From Bacillota bacterium (GTDB lineage: Bacteria; Bacillota; Clostridia; Oscillospirales; Oscillospiraceae), in contig JAEWKA010000001.1 of NCBI GenBank assembly GCA_023386265.1, positions 186,001-250,000 of the forward strand: a DNA stretch of 64,000 bases, written 5' to 3'. A program made the position numbers and the translations under genes. Positions 51,721 through 59,783 of this stretch are shown here, in pieces. Position 1 is the first letter of the stretch; each line of letters starts with the position of its first letter. The notes under the pieces are model-generated. The model worked only from the letters and a program-made list of their open reading frames with translations, had not been told where the DNA came from and did no database searches.

Positions 51721-52719
51721 TTACATTGTGCCGAGAGTAATTATCGCCATTGTATAGACCTCATCAGCTGTACAGCCGCGGGAAAGATCGTTAATGGGGG
51801 CGTTCAGACCCTGAAGGATGGGGCCGTAGGCTTCGAAGCCGCCCAGACGCTGAGCAATCTTGTAGCCGATGTTGCCAGCCTCAATGTTCGGGAAGATGAA
51901 GGTGTTGGCCTGTCCGGCCACAGGAGAGCCCTTGCACTTGGTTGCTGCAACAACAGGTGAAACCGCCGCGTCAAACTGCAGTTCGCCGTCAATAGCAAGC
52001 TCGGGAGCGAGTTCCTTCGCCTTTTCCGTAGCTTCGCGTGAGAGTGCTACTGTGCCGCCCTTGCCGGAGCCCTTTGTCGAGAAGCTCAGTACGGCAACTT
52101 TAGGGTCAATGCCGAATATCTTTGCTGTTCTGGCGGTTTCAACAACGACCTCTGCGAGCTTATCACTGCCCTTGAGCGTGACGTTGCCGTCCTTGTCTGT
52201 GCTGTCAGGGTAGTCAATATTAATTGCGCAGTCGCCCATTGCGAGCTTTTCATCGCCGCGGACGAGAATAAAGCAGGAGCTCACGAGATGTGCGCCGGGC
52301 TTGGTCTTGACTATCTGGAGAGCGGGGCGAACCGTGTCCGCGGTGGAATAAGTCGCGCCGCCGAGCAGACCATCTGCTTTGCCCATCTTGACGAGCATCG
52401 TGCCGAAGTAGTTACCCTTTGAAAGGCTATCGCGGCACTCTTCAATCGGAGTCTTGCCCTTACGAAGCTCGAACATAGTCTCAACCATTTTATCCATTTC
52501 GGGGTAGCTTGCGGGGTCTGCAATTTCCATGCCGTCGATATTGAACCCGCCGGCTTTGGCGGCGGCTCTGACCTTTTCAGGGTTGCCGCAGAGCAGGACG
52601 TCCATGATACCGTCAGCAGCGAGGCGGCTGGCGGCTTCAAGGATGCGGGGATCTTCGCCTTCTGTGAAGACTATTTTTTTGCGGTCATTTTTAAGTTTCT
52701 TGATTATTTCTGTAAGCAT
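51721..52719 (-). CDS. pta: Phosphate acetyltransferase
   Basis: A 332-residue Pta transferring acetyl between CoA and phosphate, the first step of acetate formation with ATP yield by acetate kinase. Family signatures: VFTEGEDPRILEAA at the N terminus, DGLLGGATYSTADTVRPALQI and the C-terminal GNIGYKIAQRLGGFEAYGPILQGL. Length is standard for the short Firmicutes form. GGGAGG precedes the ATG; a promoter lies 37 bases upstream. ackA is not adjacent, which is slightly unusual. Confidence 0.97.
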   Translation of the reverse strand: MLTEIIKKLKNDRKKIVFTEGEDPRILEAASRLAADGIMDVLLCGNPEKVRAAAKAGGFNIDGMEIADPASYPEMDKMVETMFELRKGKTPIEECRDSLSKGNYFGTMLVKMGKADGLLGGATYSTADTVRPALQIVKTKPGAHLVSSCFILVRGDEKLAMGDCAINIDYPDSTDKDGNVTLKGSDKLAEVVVETARTAKIFGIDPKVAVLSFSTKGSGKGGTVALSREATEKAKELAPELAIDGELQFDAAVSPVVAATKCKGSPVAGQANTFIFPNIEAGNIGYKIAQRLGGFEAYGPILQGLNAPINDLSRGCTADEVYTMAIITLGTM

Positions 52720-52755
52720 GATAAGTTTCCTCCCATGTAGTTTTAAACCCTATGC

Positions 52756-52783
52756 ATTATACACCTTAGAATTCAAATTACAA
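52756..52783 (-). promoter_or_regulatory. pta promoter
   Basis: TTGTAA (52783-52778), a 16-base spacer and TATAAT (52761-52756) on the minus strand. Confidence 0.65.
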
Positions 52784-52834
52784 ATAAAAAATGCTAATAA
52801 ATCTCATTAATTTCATAAATTACTGCCGAATAAC

Positions 52835-52910
52835 TTGAGCTTTTTCAATTTTGAGTCTATAATTAATGTCTGCTGAACAAACAGTAATCGGTTTGTTCAG
52901 CGGACATTAA
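52835..52910 (+). promoter_or_regulatory. Promoter with a long inverted repeat at the start site (thioesterase operon)
   Basis: TTGAGC (52835-52840), a 17-base spacer and TATAAT (52858-52863). Two 20-base arms (52863-52882 and 52891-52910), identical as inverted repeats but for one position and containing GCTGAACAAAC/GTTTGTTCAGC, surround an 8-base centre and begin at the last base of the -10 element. This could be an operator for a fatty-acid regulator or a 5'-end mRNA hairpin. Confidence 0.7.
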
Positions 52911-52950
52911 TTACTCTCGGATTTCAAAAAACGACAGGGAGGAGAATACT

Positions 52951-53688
52951 ATGCCCGAAGAGTGGTATGACGGCGCATATTTCAATAGAAGCTTCCGTTT
53001 TCGATTCGGAGACTGTGACAGCCGAAAAAGGGCAAGCCTCTATTCGTTGATGAAGCTACTATCCGAGCTTTCAGGAGAAGACTATGAGCGGAGAGGTTTG
53101 GGTTACGAGCTCCTTGCAAAAAGCGGACAGGCGATGCTCCTATCGCGCATGAGGCTGAAATTTTCAAGGCTACCCGAACACATTGAAAATGTGGTTGCGA
53201 CCACTTGGGAAAGAGGAGTCAAGGGCCCGTATTTCTGCCGTGATTACGAAGTCAGGACAGAAAAAGGTGAACTTCTATGTTCAGGGTCAAGCAATTGGTT
53301 TCTGGTTGACATAACAACTAGAGAGGTTTTGCGGCCAAGCACTCTCACAGTGGGTGAAAGACAGCTTGAAGCTCGGAAGTCTGACGCTCCGGAATGTGAA
53401 AAGCTCAAGAAAATTGAATCATTGCCGATCTTGGGAAAAAGACCCGTGTATTATACAGATCTTGACGGCAACGGACATGTGAACAACGCTGTTTATGCGA
53501 GGATAGCCGTGGATTTTTTGCCGGATGCTATTAGACAGAAGGAAATCAAAGAGTTTTCGATTAACTTCTTTATCGAAACGAAGCTTGGCGAAACACTTGA
53601 ACTATCGGGTACGGAAACCGAAAACGGATTTGTCATTCAGGGAAGCGCGAACGGAACACACCGTTTTGGCTGCGAATTTGGCTTTTAA
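52951..53688 (+). CDS. Acyl-ACP thioesterase (FatA/FatB-like), copy 1
   Basis: A 245-residue double-hotdog acyl-ACP thioesterase, releasing free fatty acids from acyl carrier protein. The catalytic region is DLDGNGHVNN in the C-terminal hotdog (N174 and H176), preceded by GKRPVYYTD. The N-terminal hotdog covers about 1-130. GGGAGGAG precedes the ATG. A paralogue of nearly equal length follows 42 bases later, with the catalytic motif at the same position, so the two arose by tandem duplication and then diverged. Bacterial homologues occur in many Clostridia; their physiological role is unclear. Confidence 0.9.
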   Translation: MPEEWYDGAYFNRSFRFRFGDCDSRKRASLYSLMKLLSELSGEDYERRGLGYELLAKSGQAMLLSRMRLKFSRLPEHIENVVATTWERGVKGPYFCRDYEVRTEKGELLCSGSSNWFLVDITTREVLRPSTLTVGERQLEARKSDAPECEKLKKIESLPILGKRPVYYTDLDGNGHVNNAVYARIAVDFLPDAIRQKEIKEFSINFFIETKLGETLELSGTETENGFVIQGSANGTHRFGCEFGF

Positions 53689-53730
53689 AGAGCGACGCTA
53701 CTATTATATAAAGAAAATCGGAGGACTACG

Positions 53731-54477
53731 ATGCCGGATAGATGGTTTGACGGAACATACTACAAAAGAGAGGTAACGCTTAATTACTCGGACTGCAACA
53801 CAGAAAGAAGAGTGTTTCTTCATTATATATTGGGGATATTTTCGGAAATAGCCGGAGATGAGAGCCAGTCAAAGGGAAGAACTCATGAAGCTCTTGTGAG
53901 CAGAGGAAAAATATTCCTTATAACTCGCATGAGCATAAGATTTCACAGAACTCCAGCCGTCAACGAAACATTAATTTTCAGAACGTGGTTTCGGAAAGCG
54001 GAGGGCAAATTCTTTTTTCGCGACTGCGATATAAGGTCACCCGAGGACGAATTAATTTCATCGGTTTCCGGCACATGGGTTTTGATAGATCTGAGCAATC
54101 ACAGAGTTATCGATACGGGAGAACAACCAATTCCTAATGTCAAAAGCTTCAGCGAAAAGGCGGACAGCCCGGAGTGTAAAAAAATCATTTCCGAAGCGCC
54201 GCTGCCCGTCATTGGCTGCAGACCCGTTTATTACACCGATTTAGATTGCAATTATCACTTGAATAACACTGTATACACGAGGATTGCAACGGATTTCATG
54301 CCTTCCGAATATCAGAGCAGGGAAGTCAGGGACTATGTCGTGAACTTCAATAAAGAGACAAAGCTCGGCGATACACTCGAGATAAGAGGCGGATATAGCG
54401 GGGAGCACTATATCATTCAAGGCTTTGTTGACGGTGTTCAGCACTTTGCAAGCGAGTTCACTTTCAGCGAAAATTGA
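53731..54477 (+). CDS. Acyl-ACP thioesterase (FatA/FatB-like), copy 2
   Basis: A 248-residue paralogue of the preceding gene. The catalytic region DLDCNYHLNN (N174, H176) is at the same residue numbers, and WFDGTYYKR parallels WYDGAYFNR at the N terminus; GGAGG precedes the ATG. The segments around the first hotdog differ (FFRDCDIRSPEDE against FCRDYEVRTEKGE), which could mean a different chain-length preference. The two genes probably share the promoter at 52835. A weak terminator-like hairpin follows at 54513-54563. Confidence 0.9.
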   Translation: MPDRWFDGTYYKREVTLNYSDCNTERRVFLHYILGIFSEIAGDESQSKGRTHEALVSRGKIFLITRMSIRFHRTPAVNETLIFRTWFRKAEGKFFFRDCDIRSPEDELISSVSGTWVLIDLSNHRVIDTGEQPIPNVKSFSEKADSPECKKIISEAPLPVIGCRPVYYTDLDCNYHLNNTVYTRIATDFMPSEYQSREVRDYVVNFNKETKLGDTLEIRGGYSGEHYIIQGFVDGVQHFASEFTFSEN

Positions 54478-55015
54478 TTCCGATTTCCGACAATAAAATA
54501 AGGTAATATGAGCGCACCCGACCTTTGGCTGTCACTTTTAAGTGAGACTTAGGTTTGGGTGCGATAATTTATGTAAACGCCAACTATTTTGTAATATTTT
54601 TGGTATTTCTGTTGGACGAAAGTTTTGCAAGCACCCTTGCAAAAAAAGTGTAATATTTACAAATGGCAACAAAATAGTGACAAAAGTATCTGTGAATACT
54701 ACTAAAAATTACGTTAATTAAATATCAATTGTTGATTTATTCAAAATCTTTTGCTAGCATGGGCAAAGTGTTTAAAGGAAATAGGCACAAATATTAATGG
54801 AAGTGGGAAACAATGTATTAAAATCCAAGCTGTTTATGGCTTATTGTGGGAATTGATGGCAGTCAATTGGTATGTCGTAAAACTTGCGTTATGTGAGGCG
54901 CAAAGCGACATTATTCGAATTAAATATGAAGCTATAATTGCGCATACGGATCGAAACCGGATTGCATAGTAATGCCCCCGCAATTAAACAGCATATGATT
55001 TTAAGGAGGTTATCT
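54478..55015 (+). other. 538-base intergenic region with two hairpins
   Basis: No credible gene: a 72-codon open frame at 54751-54969 lacks a ribosome site and family features. Two inverted repeats are visible: CGCACCC (54513-54519) with GGGTGCG (54557-54563), enclosing ACCT/AGGT, and a perfect TTTTGCAAG/CTTGCAAAA (54623-54644) with loop CACC. Neither is followed by T-rich sequence on the plus strand. The sequence is AT-rich from 54640 on. No clear promoter for the downstream hydrolase was found; a sporulation-specific promoter would not be noticed by the search I used. Confidence 0.5.
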
Positions 55016-55633
55016 ATGAAAAGATTAATAACAATATTGCCTGTGATTGCATTGACCTTCATATTGAGTGGTTATGCCCAGGCTGCTTATGACGACAGCG
55101 ATGCAACCGTAAGCACCTTCTCGGCCGATGTCGATTATTCAGAGGCGATGATACAGGCTGCAGTAACCGGAGATTTTGATGCAGGCCTCGCTGCGCAGCA
55201 GACTCGAGACGACAAGATCTCAGCTCTTGGTATGAAAGCCGAGACCTATACTTTTGAAGATTTGATGATGCTTTCTAAAATCATTTACGCGGAGGCAGGC
55301 TCAGAATGGCTGAGCGACGAATGGAAGATGTGCGTTGGCGAGGTGGTTTTGAACAGGGTAGAAAGTCCGGAATTTCCGGATACGATAAAGGAAGTCCTGG
55401 AACAGCCCGGTCAATACTACGGCTCAAGCAGCGACTATTTTAACGACTTGCTCCCGACTGAACGCTGTGTTCGCTGCGCAATTCGGCTCCTCAACGGGGA
55501 AAGACAGCTCTCACCCGCTGTTGTTTTTCAAGCAAATTTCAAGCAGGGCAGCGGTACTCACACGGCAGTATATGACAAATATCTTGGATGGACGTATTTC
55601 TGCTACAGCTCACACATCGAGCTATATCAATAG
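55016..55633 (+). CDS. SleB-like cell wall hydrolase, secreted
   Basis: A 205-residue exported hydrolase. A signal peptide (about residues 1-24, ending in AQA) is followed by a short linker and a Hydrolase_2/SleB-type domain from about residue 80: LSKIIYAEAGSEWLSDEWKM, GEVVLNRVESPEFP, with a catalytic Glu in YAEA. SleB-family enzymes are lytic transglycosylases of spore cortex germination; non-spore clostridial forms also exist. The start is ATG 55016 after AAGGAGG; the reading from 54938 adds 26 residues without a site. Terminated at 55641-55675. Confidence 0.9.
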   Translation: MKRLITILPVIALTFILSGYAQAAYDDSDATVSTFSADVDYSEAMIQAAVTGDFDAGLAAQQTRDDKISALGMKAETYTFEDLMMLSKIIYAEAGSEWLSDEWKMCVGEVVLNRVESPEFPDTIKEVLEQPGQYYGSSSDYFNDLLPTERCVRCAIRLLNGERQLSPAVVFQANFKQGSGTHTAVYDKYLGWTYFCYSSHIELYQ

Positions 55634-55640
55634 GCTTTAT

Positions 55641-55675
55641 AAAAAAGGCTGAAGCGCAAAGCTTCAGCCTTTTTG
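55641..55675 (+). terminator. Rho-independent terminator
   Basis: AAAAAAGGCTGAAGC (55641-55655) and GCTTCAGCCTTTTT (55661 on), loop GCAAA, then T-rich. Confidence 0.9.
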
Positions 55676-55689
55676 TTATTTTAATAAAA

Positions 55690-56574
55690 TCAGAAAATGT
55701 CCTGAACAACCTTCTCGGGGGGAGCCTCGAGAAGACGAGGATTCTTCATGTAGTACTTGAGATATTTAAAGGAGCCTGCCATATAAAAGCCGTCGCAGGT
55801 ACGCTCGTCGACAGATACGCTGTAATCAACGTATTTTCTTTCGACCGGACGGGCGGAAGCGTCAAGCTCAACAGTGTGGCGCTTTGCTCCAAAGGCTACG
55901 AAAACGGGCAGATTTCCGAAGTCATAAATATGGTGGTGAACGGGAGGAATGCCGAGTGATCCGAGGTCGGTGATAATCATCGAGCCGTGAAAGGGGCTGA
56001 TATCTAGTAGAGACTGAGGCAGCCATCCGAAATAATCGAGCATCCTAAGGAAACCGACGACAGTGTTGAGAACGATGCGTGGAAGATTTGCGAAGGTTCT
56101 GACAAATTTGTCTGTTCCGTTATCTTCAACATTAGCCTTCACTTCATCGATTTGCTCGCTAATCTTACGATAAATATCGAAGATTGTGTCGGAGGGCAGA
56201 AATTTCACCTTAATAGTGGTTTCCTCGGCATCGTCGGAGAAGGCCTTCTTGACCGTCATAAGTACCTCAACATAGTTGCGGGCAAAAACATGCTGGCCGG
56301 AAACAAAACGGTTGAGCGCAGGACGATAAGCGACGGCCCTGACATAAGCTGCGAGAAACAGATGCAGCATACCCAAGCCCTTGTAGCCCTCTGTACGCTT
56401 CTCGCGTAGCCAGCGATCAATTTCCGTGACCTCAATGCTGTCTGAAAAATAGTTTGTCGAGTCCGAACGCCTCTTCATTATAAAAGGGGTAAACTTATTG
56501 TATGGAGGATATGTACGGAGCAGACGACCGTCAATTCGGTCACCAAATCTGCGTTTATAAATAGGTTCAGACAT
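55690..56574 (-). CDS. Stand-alone E2/CAT-fold acyltransferase-like protein
   Basis: A 294-residue protein with the fold of the 2-oxoacid dehydrogenase E2 catalytic domain (related to chloramphenicol acetyltransferase) but without lipoyl or E1/E3-binding domains. ITDLGSLGIPPV (202-212) matches the E2 core and LPVFVAFGAK follows. Where E2 has the catalytic DHRxxDG, this protein has DERTCDG (D256, E257), so the catalytic His is replaced by Glu. Similar stand-alone clostridial proteins, as I recall, share the motif DERxCDG, so it is a family trait. Its function is unknown. No oxoacid dehydrogenase gene is nearby. GGAGG precedes the ATG. Confidence 0.82.
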   Translation of the reverse strand: MSEPIYKRRFGDRIDGRLLRTYPPYNKFTPFIMKRRSDSTNYFSDSIEVTEIDRWLREKRTEGYKGLGMLHLFLAAYVRAVAYRPALNRFVSGQHVFARNYVEVLMTVKKAFSDDAEETTIKVKFLPSDTIFDIYRKISEQIDEVKANVEDNGTDKFVRTFANLPRIVLNTVVGFLRMLDYFGWLPQSLLDISPFHGSMIITDLGSLGIPPVHHHIYDFGNLPVFVAFGAKRHTVELDASARPVERKYVDYSVSVDERTCDGFYMAGSFKYLKYYMKNPRLLEAPPEKVVQDIF

Positions 56575-56806
56575 AGCTTATTGCCTCCGATATATATTTT
56601 TATATTATTGGTTTGCTGTCAGTTTTAAATTATATATGACATTTTCGCTTATATCAAGAGCGATTTGAATTAATTGAACGCAAGAAGAAAAAGGAAGCAT
56701 AAAAAATAGAAAGTGCTGAAAACATTCTCTTTGTTACAACAATATGGGGGCTTCCATGAAACTACGAGCGCTTTTAATATGTATTAGCCAATATTTAACA
56801 AATTAC

Positions 56807-56835
56807 TTTACAAGACATAAATATTCTGTCATAAT
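56807..56835 (+). promoter_or_regulatory. Promoter of the S-layer homology gene
   Basis: TTTACA (56807-56812), a 17-base spacer and CATAAT (56830-56835). The rest of the 293-base gap from 56575 is AT-rich with no further feature seen. Confidence 0.55.
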
Positions 56836-56867
56836 TTAGTCAAGATGCGAAAGAGGAGATTGAGCTT

Positions 56868-58196
56868 ATGAAAAAAATATATCGACTATTACTACTTATC
56901 TTAGTATTAGCCAGCCTGTTTGCGACTGTAGCGTTTGCATCAGATTATGACGACGTAGCACAGGAGCTGAAAACTTTAGGGCTGTTTCAAGGCACACAAG
57001 CCGGGTTTGATCTTGACCGCGCACCTACACGTACAGAGGCAGCCGTAATGCTGGTTCGTCTGCTTGGAACAGAGAATGAGGCGAAGACTGAGTACTCCAA
57101 AGGTACTATATCGAGTCCTTTTACGGACGTTCCTGACTGGGCGAAACCGTACATATCGTGGCTGTATACAAATAATCTTGCTAAAGGCGTGTCGGACACG
57201 GTTTTCGGAGCTAACGGACAATGTACCTCCAAGATGTACTGCACGTTTGTCCTGCGTGCTCTTGGGTATAACGACGCCGAAGGCGATTTCACATTTGACG
57301 AGGCAGAGGACTTGGCGGAATATCTCGGCATCTACGACTCCGGCATGGTTGAGGATACCTTCCTTAGAGACCACGCTGTTGCGATCTCATATCGGGCGCT
57401 GGCGGCGAGCATCAACGGCACAGATACCTCGCTTCTGGAAAAGCTGGTAAAAGACGGAGCGGTTACACAGACAAACGCGTCCGCTCTCCTGACCAAGGTG
57501 AAGAACTACCGCGACTATATCGTCGTATATGAAAAATTAAACAGTTTGACAGCCGGTGCTTCGACGACCAATAATGCCTTGGTGCTTAAGAATACCAAAA
57601 CCTTAGGAAGCTATACCTTAAGCGAACAGAGTTCATATAAATACATATCAACCAGCACCGATTTTCAGATGGAATTTATAGGAAATTTTACTGACGGAAG
57701 TGAAACTCACACCTCAGGTGCGTGGATAAAGGATGGCTACTATTATAGCAAAAACGATTCAGAAAAATCAAAGGAAGAGTTAACCGACAGCCTGATGGAC
57801 AGCCTGTTCTCCGGTGGAGATAACATTCATATGCCGGCGCTTTATGACGTGAAGTCAATAGAGGTTTCACAGACCTTCGCAGGAACGCAGTATGTTCTGA
57901 CCTATGCGGATGCCTACGATTATTTAAGCTATTCAAATAATTACTGGAGTCTTGGACTTGACAGATCTAAGGTAATGAATTTTTCAATCAGCAGATGCAC
58001 TCTTACGGTCATCGTGGGCGGAACCGGCAACATATCATCGTTCAAGAATGATTTTACCTGTACTTTCCTCTATAATTTCGGTGATTATATATCGCCGCTT
58101 AGTATTACAGATACTAAGGAAGAAGTGATTAACGCTACCGGCAGCAGCGTTTACATCACTTTCCCGGACTTTTCTGGGTTTACAGAGGTACGCTGA
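56868..58196 (+). CDS. S-layer homology (SLH) domain cell-surface protein
   Basis: A 442-residue secreted protein. A signal peptide (residues about 1-24) is followed by SLH repeats from about 26 to 190 (LKTLGLFQGTQAGFDLDRAPTRTEAAVML, FTDVPDWAKPYISWLY, DNNLAKGVSDTVFGA-like), which anchor proteins to wall polymers. The C-terminal half (about 230-442) is a Ser/Thr-rich beta-domain I do not recognise. The ATG follows GAGGAG. It stands alone; a hairpin at 58226-58258 ends it. The ligand or surface role is unknown. Confidence 0.9.
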   Translation: MKKIYRLLLLILVLASLFATVAFASDYDDVAQELKTLGLFQGTQAGFDLDRAPTRTEAAVMLVRLLGTENEAKTEYSKGTISSPFTDVPDWAKPYISWLYTNNLAKGVSDTVFGANGQCTSKMYCTFVLRALGYNDAEGDFTFDEAEDLAEYLGIYDSGMVEDTFLRDHAVAISYRALAASINGTDTSLLEKLVKDGAVTQTNASALLTKVKNYRDYIVVYEKLNSLTAGASTTNNALVLKNTKTLGSYTLSEQSSYKYISTSTDFQMEFIGNFTDGSETHTSGAWIKDGYYYSKNDSEKSKEELTDSLMDSLFSGGDNIHMPALYDVKSIEVSQTFAGTQYVLTYADAYDYLSYSNNYWSLGLDRSKVMNFSISRCTLTVIVGGTGNISSFKNDFTCTFLYNFGDYISPLSITDTKEEVINATGSSVYITFPDFSGFTEVR

Positions 58197-58225
58197 GCAA
58201 AGCAGCCTAAAATTATAATTGTTTC

Positions 58226-58258
58226 ATAGCGCGGGGACCGACAGGTGCCCCGCGCTAT
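58226..58258 (+). terminator. GC-rich hairpin after the SLH gene
   Basis: ATAGCGCGGGG (58226-58236) and CCCCGCGCTAT (58248-58258), 11 bp and perfect, followed by TTATATT instead of a clear T-run. Confidence 0.65.
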
Positions 58259-58465
58259 TTATATTAAAGATGTTTAGTTTGTTTAAGATTGTAAGACCGC
58301 TCATTTAATGATAAAATAGCCTCAATAAAGTACTTTGATGTGGAATCTGTGTCAAATTAAGAAATAAAAGGTCTTTTCTAATGATGTTTTAATCTTTTGT
58401 AGGCTTGAGTTTTAATCTTTCGGTCCGATAATGAAGCCACAACAAAAGATACGGAGGAATAAAAA

Positions 58466-59041
58466 ATGTCACAGAATTTAGAACTTGTAGAGAAGCTGGT
58501 CGAGAAGACCGGCGTGAGCTACAGCGAAGCAAAAGCAATGCTTGAGAAAACCGATTGGGATATCCTTGAGGCGATAATCAGGCTCGAGACCGATGGAAGA
58601 GTACAGGGAGCAAAAACCTCTCAGTATTCAACAAACAACGAAACAAACGAAGCTAAGCAGGAGCAGTACGACGGTAACGCAAATGGACGCCATCATCAGA
58701 ACAGACAGAATCGAGACAAGTGCGAGACAGGCGAGAACTTCAAAAAGTCCGCCAAAAGCTTTGGCGACTTCCTAAAGGATGTTTTTGACAAGGGTAATCA
58801 TAACTGCCTGCTGGTACACAGAAAGAGCGATAAGATTATTGAGCTGCCTGTTACGGCGTTTGTGATCCTGCTGGTCTTCTGCTTCTGGGTTGTTATACCG
58901 CTTATGGTTGTTGGTCTATTCCTCGGCTGCCGCTATTCCTTTTCGGGCAATGAGCTTGGCCGTGACAGCGTAAATAACGCGATGGGCAAGGCGACTGATA
59001 TCGCCGACAACATCAAGAGCGAGTTTAACAAGGGCAACTAA
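58466..59041 (+). CDS. UBA-like and DUF4342 domain membrane protein
   Basis: A 191-residue protein. Residues about 1-45 form a UBA/TS-N-like three-helix domain (LVEKLVEKTGVSYSEAKAMLEKTDWDILEAI), followed by an Asn/Gln-rich linker and a DUF4342 segment (about 85-150) with one or two transmembrane helices (FVILLVFCFWVVIPLMVVG). This architecture is found in Clostridia and its function is unknown. A GGAGG site precedes the ATG. It lies 49 bases before the response regulator gene in the same direction and may be co-transcribed with the two-component system. A 269-base AT-rich gap precedes it. Confidence 0.85.
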   Translation: MSQNLELVEKLVEKTGVSYSEAKAMLEKTDWDILEAIIRLETDGRVQGAKTSQYSTNNETNEAKQEQYDGNANGRHHQNRQNRDKCETGENFKKSAKSFGDFLKDVFDKGNHNCLLVHRKSDKIIELPVTAFVILLVFCFWVVIPLMVVGLFLGCRYSFSGNELGRDSVNNAMGKATDIADNIKSEFNKGN

Positions 59042-59090
59042 TTTCAGAAAAATCGTAGTTCCGTGAAACCGGACAAAGGAGAATCTCTCT

Positions 59091-59783
59091 ATGGCTTCAA
59101 GAATACTGATAATCGAAGACGAGGAAAAGATTGCCCGCTTTCTGGAGCTGGAGCTTACTCATGAGGGCTATGAAGTAGCAAAATCCGCAGACGGGCGCGA
59201 GGGTCTTGACCTCGCGCTCGAAGGCGGCTTCAATATGATACTGCTTGATATTATGCTCCCGGGTCTGAACGGACTTGAGGTCATAAGACGCCTTAGAAAA
59301 AGCTCGGAAGTCCCCGTTATCATGTTGACAGCGAGAGACGCCGTTATGGACAAGGTCTCGGGACTTGATATGGGCGCCAACGATTACGTTACAAAGCCTT
59401 TCGCAATCGAAGAGCTTCTGGCTCGCATACGCGTGCTGATAAGAAATAAGGAAAGCAGCGAAAGCACTGAGAACAGGAAGTTGCTGACCTGGGACAGGCT
59501 GACGCTCGATAGCTTGAGCCACACAGTTGAATATAACGGAGAAGCGATTGACCTAACAAAGCGCGAATTCACAATGCTGGAACTGATGCTTCTAAACAAA
59601 AACATCGTGCTTACCCGTGAAACCTTCCTTGAGCGGGTCTGGGGCTATGACTACATGGGAGAAACGAACGTGGTCGACGTCTATGTGCGCTATCTGCGCG
59701 GCAAAATCGACGATGTTTACGGGATAAATATGATACGCACCGTCCGCGGTATCGGGTATGTGATAAAGGACGAAGCCAAATGA
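59091..59783 (+). CDS. OmpR/PhoB-family response regulator
   Basis: A 230-residue response regulator. The receiver domain has the acidic pocket (EDEE, 10-13), the phosphorylated D53 in LLDIMLPG, the Thr/Ser at about 84, and K in YVTKPFAIEEL; the C-terminal winged helix (from about 135) has the LTKREFTMLELML and RGIGYVIK pattern of OmpR/PhoB regulators. GGAGAA precedes the ATG. It overlaps the histidine kinase gene by 4 bases. Signal and target genes are not apparent; the UBA/DUF4342 gene upstream is one candidate. Confidence 0.96.
   Translation: MASRILIIEDEEKIARFLELELTHEGYEVAKSADGREGLDLALEGGFNMILLDIMLPGLNGLEVIRRLRKSSEVPVIMLTARDAVMDKVSGLDMGANDYVTKPFAIEELLARIRVLIRNKESSESTENRKLLTWDRLTLDSLSHTVEYNGEAIDLTKREFTMLELMLLNKNIVLTRETFLERVWGYDYMGETNVVDVYVRYLRGKIDDVYGINMIRTVRGIGYVIKDEAK

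Noticed and set aside
54751..54969. 72-codon open frame upstream of the SleB-like gene
   Set aside because: No ribosome binding site, ordinary AT-rich composition and no recognisable domain.
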